Source of the DNA: Thalassotalea_H castellviae
GTDB lineage: Bacteria > Pseudomonadota > Gammaproteobacteria > Enterobacterales > Alteromonadaceae
Length of the DNA stretch: 64,000 nucleotides
Direction of reading: 5' to 3'
NCBI RefSeq assembly: GCF_031846185.1
Contig: NZ_JAVRIF010000003.1
Coordinates: forward strand, 248,001 to 312,000
A program made the position numbers and the translations under genes. Shown here piece after piece: positions 9,968 to 16,618 of the stretch; position 1 is the first letter of the stretch, and each line of letters begins with the position of its first letter. The notes under the pieces were generated by a model, which was given only the letters and a program-made list of their open reading frames with translations, ran no database searches and was not told the origin of the DNA.

Positions 9968-10548
9968 AAAGCTTAAAAAAACGATTAATATCAATATGTT
10001 TATGGGGTTTACTAGTAACCATGTAGACAATATGTAGTCTCATGAGATAGAGATTATCAATTATAATGGTGTTACCTATTTTTAAATCAAAATTAATGTT
10101 ACGACAACAAATGCCACATAGCGGACATTAGCTCTAATGCTCTAGAATTGTATTTCGATTAGTTTTTATGTCGAATTGTAGTGATCAACAAATTTCCCCT
10201 TCGTTTAGACATAGTTCATCTAACCTCTGATTGATTTCAATTAGCCCATCAATGTCATTAGAAACCTGTAGATATTTTTTTATAATCTTTTCGGTGATGA
10301 GACGATAGCTAATGTCAACTAAGCGCACTTTGTTGTCGTTATATTATTAATGATTAGTACAGTTTATTAGAACTGCATTGACCAAGTCACTCTCATTCCC
10401 TCTATAGCCATTAGCCATTCAGAAACCTTAAAGTTCACTTAAAAAGATATGAGGTAATCTTTTGCTTATGAAGCTACATATTTGCTACAAAGTTAATTTA
10501 ATTAGCTTGGTTGTTAGTAGGTAATTACGCTGTAAGGCTTGTTAGTAG
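9968..10548. other. Gene-poor stretch left of the integrated element
   Basis: No convincing gene is seen. The only coding-like segment is on the minus strand (10185-10328), a 47-codon frame beginning with GTG and closed upstream by TAA, with residues such as VDISYRLITEKIIKKYLQ. It has no ribosome binding site and may be the tail of a decayed gene. The rest is AT-rich sequence without a recognisable feature. Confidence 0.4.
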
Positions 10549-10594
10549 TGGTGGCCCCTCCCTGACTTGAACAGGGGACCTGCCGATTATGAGT
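10549..10594 (-). repeat. attL: 46 bp copy of the tRNA-Ile 3' half
   Basis: Identical to 16353-16398 over 46 bases. It contains the anticodon loop, T arm, acceptor 3' strand and CCA of tRNA-Ile but not the 5' half, so it is not a functional tRNA. It marks the left junction of the element. Confidence 0.93.
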
Positions 10595-10700
10595 TCTTTT
10601 TTTGCTCTTTCTTTTTAAATCTATTATTATCTCTATATCGCTACAACTCAATTAAATCAATATCTATGGGCTGTTGTTGTTTTTAGGTTAAATCTATTTT

Positions 10701-10751
10701 TAAGGCGTCCATAAGGCGTCCACGAAAAAATAGGCGTCCATAAGGCGTCCA
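10701..10751 (+). repeat. Four left arm-type repeats (TAAGGCGTCCA)
   Basis: Four copies of TA(A)GGCGTCCA start at 10701, 10712, 10731 and 10741. The shared A of the core lies at 10703, 10714, 10732 and 10743, giving 11, 18 and 11 base spacing, that is two pairs each one helical turn apart. They sit between attL and the integrase and recur at the right end (16263-16282), as expected for integrase arm-type or excisionase binding sites. Confidence 0.7.
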
Positions 10752-10778
10752 GATTTTGCTAAGAATAACGCCTGTATG

Positions 10779-10794
10779 TGACTTGAACAGGGGA
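10779..10794 (+). repeat. Third partial att copy in the integrase leader
   Basis: TGACTTGAACAGGGGA is identical to 16 bases of the att repeat (T-arm part of the tRNA). Its AGGGGA lies about 6 bases before the integrase ATG and probably serves as the ribosome binding site. Confidence 0.7.
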
Positions 10795-10800
10795 TCGCAT

Positions 10801-12135
10801 ATGGGTAATAGTAATTCACTACCTTTCAGAGATGACCGCATAAAAGCTTTAACAGAGCTTGGAGAATATAAAGATTCTTCATTGTCTGGTTTTGGCCTAC
10901 GGATAACTAAGAGTAAAAAAACTTTCCAAGTTAGGCGCAAGCGTAAAGGTAAAGATATCCGCGTGAAAATTGGCGAGTACCCAGCCATGAACTTAAAGCA
11001 GGCAAAAGACAAAGCATACAAGGTACTGTCTGATATTGAGAATGGAATAAACCCTAATGAACAACGTAAAGAACATGAGAACCAAGCAGTCACTTTAGAT
11101 TTTGTATTTAATGCTTATCTCGCCAGCAAGTCATTAAAAGAAAAAACGGTACTAGGCTATAAACAGGCCATAACTTGTTACCTTAAAGAGTGGCAAAATA
11201 AACCGCTTATAAAACTAAATGAAGATGAAGTTACTTATATTCACCAACAAGTAAGCAAGCGCAGTAAAGCACAAGCTGATTTGATGGCTAGGGTATTACG
11301 TGCAATTTTTAACTTTGCTAAATATGAATATCGCGGCACTGATGATGTGTTTATCTTTAACGAAAACCCCGTAAAAATTCTATCCCATAAGCGCCAATGG
11401 AATCACGTTCCAAGAAAGCAAACTCGTATAAGACCTACCGAATTAAAACAGTATTTAACCGCAGTAAATGAAGTTAGAAACAATCCTGAATATGATCGCT
11501 TTACCCGTTCAGTTTGTGATGCGGTGGAGTTTGCATTATTCACAGGTTTGAGAAAACAAGAAGTATTAAACATTGAATGGCAAAGGGTAAACTTAAAAGA
11601 TGGTTACTTTTGGATTGATGAAACTAAAAACGGTGATCCGTTAGAGTTACCCATTACTGATACCCTAAGAAAAATATTAATGCGTTGTTGGTCTGAGCGT
11701 GATGAAGCAGCACGTTATGTTTTTGTTGGTAAAACTAACGGACAAGCGATTAAAGAACCTAAGTATGTATTGGAGAAAATCAATAACGCCACTAAGCAAG
11801 AGGATAATCAATTAATAGCTCACTGGCATGATTTAAGACGTACTTACGCCACACTTGCCGAATCTATCGGAGTTGGTGGTTACACGCTTAAAAGGCTGTT
11901 AAATCATCGTATCAAGCGAACTAATGACGTTACGGCTGGTTATGTGGTTTTATCGGCTGATGAACTCCAGGAGCCTGCAAAACGTGTTGAGCAATCAATA
12001 CTTGAACACGCTAGCTTAATAGATAAAAAGCAAGGTGTAGACGCAACACTTCAAGACTTATTACAAGGTGTTAGCGAAGAACAAAAACGCGCAATAATAT
12101 TTCAGTTGTCCCAAGTTAAGGAAAACTCTAAGTGA
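10801..12135 (+). CDS. Tyrosine integrase of the tRNA-borne element (P4/CP4-57 type)
   Basis: Site-specific recombinase that inserts and excises the element at tRNA-Ile. An N-terminal Arm-binding domain of the DUF4102 type (SSLSGFGLRITKSKKTF) is followed by a core-binding SAM-like domain and a catalytic domain with Arg251 (FTGLRKQEV), His343/Arg346 (HWHDLRRT), the LLNHR box and nucleophile Tyr381 (TAGYV), all present. The length of 444 aa is normal. The ATG at 10801 is chosen over the TTG at 10756 because AGGGGA precedes it and the domain then begins as in the family. Its stop overlaps the next gene's GTG (GTGA), so the two are translationally coupled. Four arm-type repeats lie just upstream. 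Confidence 0.95.
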   Translation: MGNSNSLPFRDDRIKALTELGEYKDSSLSGFGLRITKSKKTFQVRRKRKGKDIRVKIGEYPAMNLKQAKDKAYKVLSDIENGINPNEQRKEHENQAVTLDFVFNAYLASKSLKEKTVLGYKQAITCYLKEWQNKPLIKLNEDEVTYIHQQVSKRSKAQADLMARVLRAIFNFAKYEYRGTDDVFIFNENPVKILSHKRQWNHVPRKQTRIRPTELKQYLTAVNEVRNNPEYDRFTRSVCDAVEFALFTGLRKQEVLNIEWQRVNLKDGYFWIDETKNGDPLELPITDTLRKILMRCWSERDEAARYVFVGKTNGQAIKEPKYVLEKINNATKQEDNQLIAHWHDLRRTYATLAESIGVGGYTLKRLLNHRIKRTNDVTAGYVVLSADELQEPAKRVEQSILEHASLIDKKQGVDATLQDLLQGVSEEQKRAIIFQLSQVKENSK

Positions 12136-12761
12136 AATATTTATTAACTGATCATCAAAAGAATGAACTTGCTCATTTATTCAATATTGAGCTAACCGAA
12201 CAATTTACAAAGGACTTATTCCTAAACATTGAATACATGATGGAAGAGCCTTTCTTACCTGATAAAGGTTCAAATAAATCAATTATGAAAGACAAAATAG
12301 CATTGCTAAAAGACGTTTCTAAAGCGGCCAAAAATTTGAGACGTCTATTAACCAGAGTTGATGCTTTTACACTTGAGAGTATTGATTCTAAGTTAGGCTC
12401 TCAACTTGGTAAGTCATATGAGCATGAAACCATTAAAGTTGGAGATAAAGCCGCAACATGCTGGGATTCAATATCATCAAAAGATGCTGTTAAAGAAATA
12501 GAAAATGAAGCTGAATTTCTGTCCTGCCATTACAAAGAAAATTACAAAACAAAATCTACTTGGGTTATTGAAGGGTTATTAAACTCTTGGCCTTATGAGT
12601 TAGGCATTAATATTACATTATCACCCCATAGTGTCTTTATTAAATATCTAGCAATTATATTAGATGAAGCTGGCTCAAATACCACTACCATCTTAAGCCA
12701 ATGCCAGCGTTCTGGTTTGTTTGATCATATGGGTAATAAATCAACTTATGGCAAACTCTAA
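12132..12761 (+). CDS. Unknown 209 aa protein coupled to the integrase
   Basis: Not recognised. It starts with GTG overlapping the integrase stop by 4 bases (GTGA), so it is translated together with it and probably belongs to the mobility or maintenance module. The protein is soluble, without signal peptide or membrane segments. The first half is helical and charged. It contains Cys residues around residues 116-137 and a short hydrophobic patch near residue 170 (HSVFIKYLAIILDEAG). It could be an integrase accessory factor or an element-specific protein of unrelated role. Confidence 0.8.
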   Translation: MKYLLTDHQKNELAHLFNIELTEQFTKDLFLNIEYMMEEPFLPDKGSNKSIMKDKIALLKDVSKAAKNLRRLLTRVDAFTLESIDSKLGSQLGKSYEHETIKVGDKAATCWDSISSKDAVKEIENEAEFLSCHYKENYKTKSTWVIEGLLNSWPYELGINITLSPHSVFIKYLAIILDEAGSNTTTILSQCQRSGLFDHMGNKSTYGKL

Positions 12762-12794
12762 AAATTATCGCTAAGTTTGCCTTATTCAAAAAAC

Positions 12795-12845
12795 ACCTCT
12801 TTTTTTATCATTATTATTGTCGATTTGACATAGTTAAAAAGAGGT
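12795..12845 (+). promoter_or_regulatory. Inverted repeat that could hide the alpA ribosome binding site
   Basis: ACCTCTTTTT (12795-12804) is perfectly complementary to AAAAAGAGGT (12836-12845). The right arm contains the Shine-Dalgarno AAGAGG of the next gene (ATG at 12851). A hairpin in the leader would mask the site; alternatively the left arm with its T run could help terminate the upstream transcript. Confidence 0.5.
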
Positions 12846-12850
12846 TACAT

Positions 12851-13054
12851 ATGAAAACAAATATATATCAGAACAAACTATTATCCGCAGGCGAAACTGC
12901 TGACATTCTAGGGCTCAAAGAATCAACACTAGCTCAATTTAGATGGCGAGGTGATAAACGTTTGCCTTGGGTAAAATTAGGGAAAAGCATTCGATATAAA
13001 TTAGCAGATATTGAAGCGTTTATTGAGCGTTCAACTATTGGAAAAGGGGCATAG
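12851..13054 (+). CDS. AlpA-like helix-turn-helix regulator/excisionase, 67 aa
   Basis: Small DNA-binding protein of the MerR-like/AlpA (HTH_17) type. The pattern LLSAGETADILGLKESTLAQ, then LPWVKLGKSIRYKLADIEAF, is the helix-turn-helix plus wing typical of excisionases and AlpA. In P4-like and CP4-57 elements AlpA activates the integrase/excision or replication genes, so it probably controls the lysogeny-to-excision switch here. The ribosome binding site AAGAGG is good and lies in an inverted repeat. The next gene follows after one base. Confidence 0.85.
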   Translation: MKTNIYQNKLLSAGETADILGLKESTLAQFRWRGDKRLPWVKLGKSIRYKLADIEAFIERSTIGKGA

Positions 13055-13055
13055 T

Positions 13056-13532
13056 ATGAACAATAAAAAAATAGCCAGCACTCCCGAAAGAGCACCAGCC
13101 ACTAGCAAGACTGATAATACACAAAATGCTCTTACTGAACAAACCATAGTTTTAAATCATATGCTAAACGGGTTGTCGATAAATCCTGATCAAGCATATT
13201 CAGAGCTAGGTATTAAACACCTTCATAGTGTCATACCTAAGATTGAACACTACATCAAAGTAAACCGCACAGAAATAAAAAGGCCGCACCCAAGAACAGG
13301 TAAGATTCGAATCATTACTAGTTACTGGATAGACGATAGTTTGATTAGGATTTATGCCTCAGCAGAGGCTAGAGAAGATCTTAAAAAACAACAAACCAGT
13401 GCTAACATTGCCAAGAGTCGAGCCAATGATAACAAGGCTTTAATAAGGCTTTGTAGCTACTGTAAACGTGAAACGATAGAGGCAAAACTGCAAGAAATAT
13501 ATGGGCAGCAAGCAGCAAACGATAGTAATTAG
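13056..13532 (+). CDS. Helix-turn-helix protein of mobile elements, 158 aa
   Basis: DNA-binding protein of the winged-helix type found in prophages and integrative elements. The segment TIVLNHMLNGLSINPDQAYS followed by ELGIKHLHSVIPKIEHYIKV has the typical pattern in which an index of loop length, A-x-x-x-L-G-I and a recognition helix are followed by a wing with I-K-R-P-H. The ATG at 13056 with AAGGGG upstream is preferred to the earlier TTG, which lies inside alpA. It follows alpA directly, so the pair forms an operon, closed by a terminator at 13549. Possible roles are replication control or repression; neither can be decided. Confidence 0.75.
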   Translation: MNNKKIASTPERAPATSKTDNTQNALTEQTIVLNHMLNGLSINPDQAYSELGIKHLHSVIPKIEHYIKVNRTEIKRPHPRTGKIRIITSYWIDDSLIRIYASAEAREDLKKQQTSANIAKSRANDNKALIRLCSYCKRETIEAKLQEIYGQQAANDSN

Positions 13533-13548
13533 CTATATCGTTATTTAG

Positions 13549-13574
13549 AAGGAGCGGTAACTCGCTCCTTTTTT
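13549..13574 (+). terminator. Rho-independent terminator after the alpA operon
   Basis: AAGGAGCG (13549-13556) pairs with CGCTCCTT (13563-13570) around a 6 base loop and is followed by a T run. Confidence 0.85.
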
Positions 13575-13790
13575 ATATCTGCTAACTGTAAGGGTAATAA
13601 CGTGTAAGTTACCTTTTAACTTCTACAACTAACTATATGATTATAAAGGGTTCGTATATTAATTGAATAGTAGAAGTAAAGCACATTATTACCTCGTAAT
13701 ATATTAATGGTGTATTACCGTAAGCCTGTTGGTAACGGGCATAGCAGGCTTTTCAATTAATCGTTTTATGGTGGTGTTAATAATAACACC
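13556..13790 (+). other. Candidate replication-origin region of the element
   Basis: About 235 bases between the terminator and the candidate replication gene. It holds six copies of GGTAAY or its complement (13556, 13593, 13608, 13688, 13714, 13731) and two hairpins. One pairs AAGCCTG with CAGGCTT (around 13722-13753) and one pairs GGTGTTA (13773-13779) with TAACACC (13784-13790). Such iteron-like and hairpin structure next to a HUH-type protein is what an origin could look like; function is inferred only. Confidence 0.35.
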
Positions 13791-13810
13791 CCTATTAGCT
13801 TGGAATATCT

Positions 13811-14449
13811 ATGAGTATCAAACCAAGGCAATGGGCAAAGCAGCACACTAGCAGATCAAATACGTATGAGTTCAACGGTACTAAGTGGAGAGTTAAAGGT
13901 GGTGATGGAGGCCTTAACAAAAGACATCTAGCTAGACTCTTTCAACAAATGGACGTGATGCTAACTAAGTTTTCAAAAGTGTGCATTATTCAGTTTGATT
14001 TACACATGCTTGAGTACACTGCCGACAATAAAAATATGGCTGTATTTAAACGCAGGTTATTTGGAAGAATTAGCAGCAAATACAAAATACCAGAATGTGA
14101 TATTGGTTACTTCTGGTGTAGAGAATATGAAAAAGGTAAGGGGCAGCACTATCATTGGGCTGTTATTGTCGACGGTAAAAAAGTTCGTTCAGGATTCCCA
14201 ATAAATGCTATTGCTCAAATGGTATGGGAAAACATGGATGGTACTTTTCATATTCGTAGGTATCACCCTGTATCTCGCAATTCATATGTAAAGCAGCGTG
14301 ATGCTATGGACCATTTAAGTTATTTAGCCAAGGTTAGAACCAAAGGCTATGCTGGCGATAAAGTTAAAAGTTTTTCATCGAGCAAAATTCAATACCCAGA
14401 CGGTGATATTGATAACTTAAAAGGCTTGTTTATTGGATATAAAGACTAA
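13811..14449 (+). CDS. YfjJ/YagK (inovirus Gp2-like) candidate HUH replication protein
   Basis: Probable replication initiator of the element. The sequence matches the style of the YagK/YfjJ C-terminal (inovirus Gp2) family: EKGKGQHYHWAVIVDG holds a HUH-like pair His113-x-His115, and MDHLSYLAKV supplies a candidate nucleophile Tyr171 followed by Lys. HUH enzymes nick one strand and start rolling-circle replication. The length of 212 aa is short for phage Rep proteins but usual for this family. It follows a hairpin-rich intergenic region, which may be its origin. In E. coli CP4-57 yfjJ also lies after alpA. No helicase or primase is present, so host functions would be needed. The enzymatic assignment is inferred from motifs. 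Confidence 0.7.
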   Translation: MSIKPRQWAKQHTSRSNTYEFNGTKWRVKGGDGGLNKRHLARLFQQMDVMLTKFSKVCIIQFDLHMLEYTADNKNMAVFKRRLFGRISSKYKIPECDIGYFWCREYEKGKGQHYHWAVIVDGKKVRSGFPINAIAQMVWENMDGTFHIRRYHPVSRNSYVKQRDAMDHLSYLAKVRTKGYAGDKVKSFSSSKIQYPDGDIDNLKGLFIGYKD

Positions 14450-14667
14450 CGCCTAGCTGCTGCCATTCCTGCTTTTAAGCCTTCTCTATAGTCAGTTGAA
14501 CCAATAGGAGTAATTGGCGCTATTGGGCAGATAGGAACAATAACCATATCGCCCTTTACTAATTTATAACCTTCGGCAAAACCAGCACAGAATTCTTTTT
14601 GTCCAGCTAAAGCTAGAGTACTAATCAAAAGAGTAAGAGTTGATATAAGGTAAATAAATTTTTTCAT
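14446..14667 (-). CDS. Small exported protein, 73 aa
   Basis: Not recognised by family. It has a clear signal peptide (FIYLISTLTLLISTLALAG, cleavage likely after ALA), leaving a mature protein of about 53 residues with two Cys and a Pro/Ile-rich stretch (VPICPIAPITPIG). The C-terminal part GLKAGMAAARR and the GFAEGYK motif suggest a helical Gly-zipper-like repeat. It is the only gene of the element on the minus strand and overlaps the end of the replication gene by 4 bases, convergently. It is cargo rather than core machinery, perhaps acting in the envelope. Confidence 0.7.
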   Translation of the reverse strand: MKKFIYLISTLTLLISTLALAGQKEFCAGFAEGYKLVKGDMVIVPICPIAPITPIGSTDYREGLKAGMAAARR

Positions 14668-14738
14668 GGGTAAACGTCCAATGTTAAAATAATAATTAAA
14701 CTTAGTTATAGCCTACTATTTTGAGGAATTACACTAAA

Positions 14739-14972
14739 ATGAACAGGGATTCGCAAACAAAACACAATCAGGCGATCATTACTAAAATTTCTCTCATGCT
14801 AACCTACCCATATAAAAGGCCTAGCTATAGAGCTGTATGCCGTCGATTGAATGAAAGTGAATTTACAAGTAGTGTAGGTAATGCTTGGACTGAAAGAAGT
14901 ATTTATAGAATGCTTCAAAGAAATGGCTATAGTGGGTTATGGGGACTCCAGAAATATTGTCACCATAATTAG
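14739..14972 (+). CDS. Small resolvase-type helix-turn-helix protein, 77 aa
   Basis: Short basic protein. The segment PSYRAVCRRLNESEF followed by WTERSIYRMLQRNGYSG resembles the helix-turn-helix of the Recombinase domain in large serine recombinases (RaIArrLNe ... W....V.rml.r.gy.G), but no catalytic domain is present. It could be a DNA-binding regulator or a fragment. The ATG at 14739 is used instead of the TTG at 14721; TGAGGA at 14722 is a possible ribosome binding site 11 bases upstream. Confidence 0.6.
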   Translation: MNRDSQTKHNQAIITKISLMLTYPYKRPSYRAVCRRLNESEFTSSVGNAWTERSIYRMLQRNGYSGLWGLQKYCHHN

Positions 14973-15071
14973 ACTACACGCCTTAAAAAGGGCATTTCTT
15001 CCTCTTATAAAAGGGCATTTTAGGACTACTAAGCTAGAATTCAACATGAACAACAAATAAGGGAATACAAA

Positions 15072-15596
15072 ATGAAAATCAAGCTAGTTTTATTAATAAT
15101 ATTAATGCCTTTAACTTCACTGTGTAATGCTAATGATGGCGAATCTTATCATGCTACAAATAAAAAATTTCTGGAAATTAAGGATGTTAATCACCAGGCT
15201 CAAGCGTGGGGAATATGTTCTGCGGTTTTCAAAATAACAGCTACTTTTTTTCCTGAGCAAAATGCCCAAGCAAGACAACTTCTTGATTTTGCTAGAGGTG
15301 CTGAACTTGCTGTGATAATGACCCATGTATCTGATGGGTTGGACAAAGACATTTCACCCGAAAGGTTTTCTGCTTTATGGTCTTTTTCAAAACAATTGGG
15401 TGATTCTATTCCAGAGGCAAGCTTAACGGGAATACAAGCTGATATGGAAAGGTTAGGAAAAGATGGGCAAGAGCAATTCATTAATAAGTTAAGTGCCTCG
15501 ATGAAAATTTGTAGTGATAACCTTAAAGCACAACAATCTTATATTGAATTATGGCGAGAGCTTGCAAAAAGTGGGTTATTGAAAAATCCCCATTAG
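15072..15596 (+). CDS. Exported protein of unknown function in element cargo, 174 aa
   Basis: Not recognised. Signal peptide of about 20 residues (KLVLLIILMPLTSLCNA) and a mature periplasmic, mostly helical protein with two Cys (IC in WGICSAVF and KICSDNL) that could form a disulphide. There is a good ribosome binding site (AAGGG) and ATG. It lies upstream of a membrane-anchored protein on the same strand with a 55 base gap, so the two may form a cargo operon. An envelope-located pair near the att end of a satellite-like element could serve host or phage-exclusion functions, but nothing in the sequence proves this. Confidence 0.75.
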   Translation: MKIKLVLLIILMPLTSLCNANDGESYHATNKKFLEIKDVNHQAQAWGICSAVFKITATFFPEQNAQARQLLDFARGAELAVIMTHVSDGLDKDISPERFSALWSFSKQLGDSIPEASLTGIQADMERLGKDGQEQFINKLSASMKICSDNLKAQQSYIELWRELAKSGLLKNPH

Positions 15597-15651
15597 GCTT
15601 TAACGCTGATTGCTGTGTATTTAAGTTATTGAATAATATAGGGATTATCTC

Positions 15652-16221
15652 TTGAATGTTTTTCTTTGTTTTTTACTTGTTGTAGGAATTATCGGATGGC
15701 TTTGTTCGCTGCCTTTTGGTCGAATAAAGAAAAAATATTACCCTCGTTATACTAGCGTTAGAGGACATTATAGGAAAGGAACTGGGTGGATTTCAGGGCA
15801 TAAGCGTAGGATTTCTGATGGCTTCAAGTATGTTTGGATACCCCATGAAAGAAAAAGTAAAAACTTAAAAGCAGAAAACAACAAATCAAAAGCTACCTAC
15901 CAACCAGTTAATGAAATATTGCCTAGCTCAAAGGTAATAAATAGAGATGAAATATTTGTACAACTAATTGAGATGATTTCTACCATTCACGGTGAGCCTA
16001 AAATTATAAGCACAGTTCTTTGTCAGCTAAGAATAGATGTAGATGGGTATGCTGGAGATGAAAATAGATTTTTTAAGGTTAATGAAATGGGGGTAATACA
16101 ATTGTTACAACCTAACGGTGACGTTCTGTGTAATTTTAATAATTTATCAGAAGTAAAAGATTGGTTTATTCCAAAAAAAGACCTTGAATGGGAGCAAGCA
16201 TTAAAAAAAACATTTAAATAA
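15652..16221 (+). CDS. Membrane-anchored protein of unknown function, 189 aa
   Basis: Not recognised. It starts with TTG, supported by AGGGA (15640-15644) 7 bases before it; no better in-frame start exists before the hydrophobic segment. One N-terminal membrane helix (VFLCFLLVVGIIGWLCSL) is followed by a strongly basic segment with the pattern RGHYRKGTGWISGHKRR, then a linker and a C-terminal globular part (about residues 100-189). The positive-inside rule predicts the C-terminal part in the cytoplasm. It is the last gene before attR, a position often used for accessory cargo. Confidence 0.7.
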   Translation: MNVFLCFLLVVGIIGWLCSLPFGRIKKKYYPRYTSVRGHYRKGTGWISGHKRRISDGFKYVWIPHERKSKNLKAENNKSKATYQPVNEILPSSKVINRDEIFVQLIEMISTIHGEPKIISTVLCQLRIDVDGYAGDENRFFKVNEMGVIQLLQPNGDVLCNFNNLSEVKDWFIPKKDLEWEQALKKTFK

Positions 16222-16262
16222 TTTAATATTAATTGTGTCATTTCTCTAGCTGCTAATGGATA

Positions 16263-16282
16263 AAAGCGTCCAATAGGCGTCC
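16263..16282 (+). repeat. Two right arm-type repeats
   Basis: AAAGCGTCCA (16263-16272, one mismatch) and TAGGCGTCC (16274-16282) repeat the left-end motif in the same orientation with the same 11 base spacing, about 70 bases inside attR. Confidence 0.65.
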
Positions 16283-16352
16283 GAAAAATAACTTTCTCGT
16301 TATAATACGTGAAAAATCTTTAAGTAACTAATTGATATCTAATGATTTGATA

Positions 16353-16398
16353 TGGTGGCCCCTCCCTGACTTGAACAGGGGACCTGCCGATTATGAGT
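16353..16398 (-). repeat. attR: 46 bp repeat forming the 3' half of tRNA-Ile
   Basis: Identical to 10549-10594. The repeat runs from the anticodon loop to the CCA end and restores a complete tRNA gene after integration. Confidence 0.93.
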
Positions 16399-16429
16399 CG
16401 GATGCTCTAACCAACTGAGCTAAGGGGCC
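16353..16429 (-). tRNA. tRNA-Ile(CAT), ileX type
   Basis: A 77 base cloverleaf on the minus strand: acceptor GGCCCCT / AGGGGCC with encoded CCA, D loop AGCTCAGTTGGTTAGAGC, anticodon stem CCGACTCATAATCGG with anticodon CAT, and T arm with GTTCAAGTC. The acceptor stem matches the minor isoleucine tRNA (whose C34 becomes lysidine through TilS and which reads AUA), not elongator tRNA-Met. Its 3' half is the attachment site of the element. The promoter lies to the right, outside the element. Confidence 0.93.
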
Positions 16430-16554
16430 ATTTAGATTTGAATTGTAATACAAAGCGGATTTGTAAAACGGCGTGCAGTATAAGCATTTTTTATTTTGTT
16501 GTCACTATCACTTAAATAAAAAATGATAATTTTAATGCTGTTAGCTCATTTGTT

Positions 16555-16587
16555 AAGCAACTAGCGCTGAAGTTACGCTAGTTGCTT
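16555..16587 (-). terminator. 12 bp stem-loop downstream of the choice-of-anchor-B gene
   Basis: AAGCAACTAGCG (16555-16566) and CGCTAGTTGCTT (16576-16587) are perfect complements with a 9 base loop. It lies 30 bases beyond the stop of the minus-strand gene; the T tract is short. Confidence 0.6.
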
Positions 16588-16618
16588 TAAATACTCGCAT
16601 TTATTGTGTTTTACTTGA

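Larger units (their letters stand above)
10549..16398. mobile_element. 5.85 kb integrative element in tRNA-Ile(CAT), satellite-like
   Basis: Bounded by identical 46 bp repeats (10549-10594 and 16353-16398). The right copy is the 3' part of an intact tRNA gene and the left copy is an orphan tRNA fragment, the footprint of tyrosine-integrase insertion. Gene order: integrase, unknown 209 aa protein, AlpA-like regulator, helix-turn-helix protein, YfjJ/YagK-like candidate replication protein, then four small cargo genes. Arm-type repeats with the core AGGCGTCC lie inside both ends. There are no capsid, terminase, relaxase or transfer genes. The combination of AlpA with a YfjJ-type protein is also found in E. 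coli CP4-57, so this is best described as a cryptic-prophage-like or phage-satellite-like element. It appears intact, since both ends and the integrase are unbroken. Confidence 0.88.

Noticed and set aside
10549..10594. Second tRNA gene at the left end
   Set aside because: Only the 3' half is present; the D arm and 5' acceptor strand are missing, so it is an attachment-site copy.
10683..11093. Minus-strand frame of 136 codons over the integrase start
   Set aside because: It lies antisense to a well-supported integrase and across the arm-type repeats; no family pattern or ribosome binding site.
14739..14972. Serine recombinase gene
   Set aside because: Only the helix-turn-helix-like segment is present; there is no catalytic resolvase domain.
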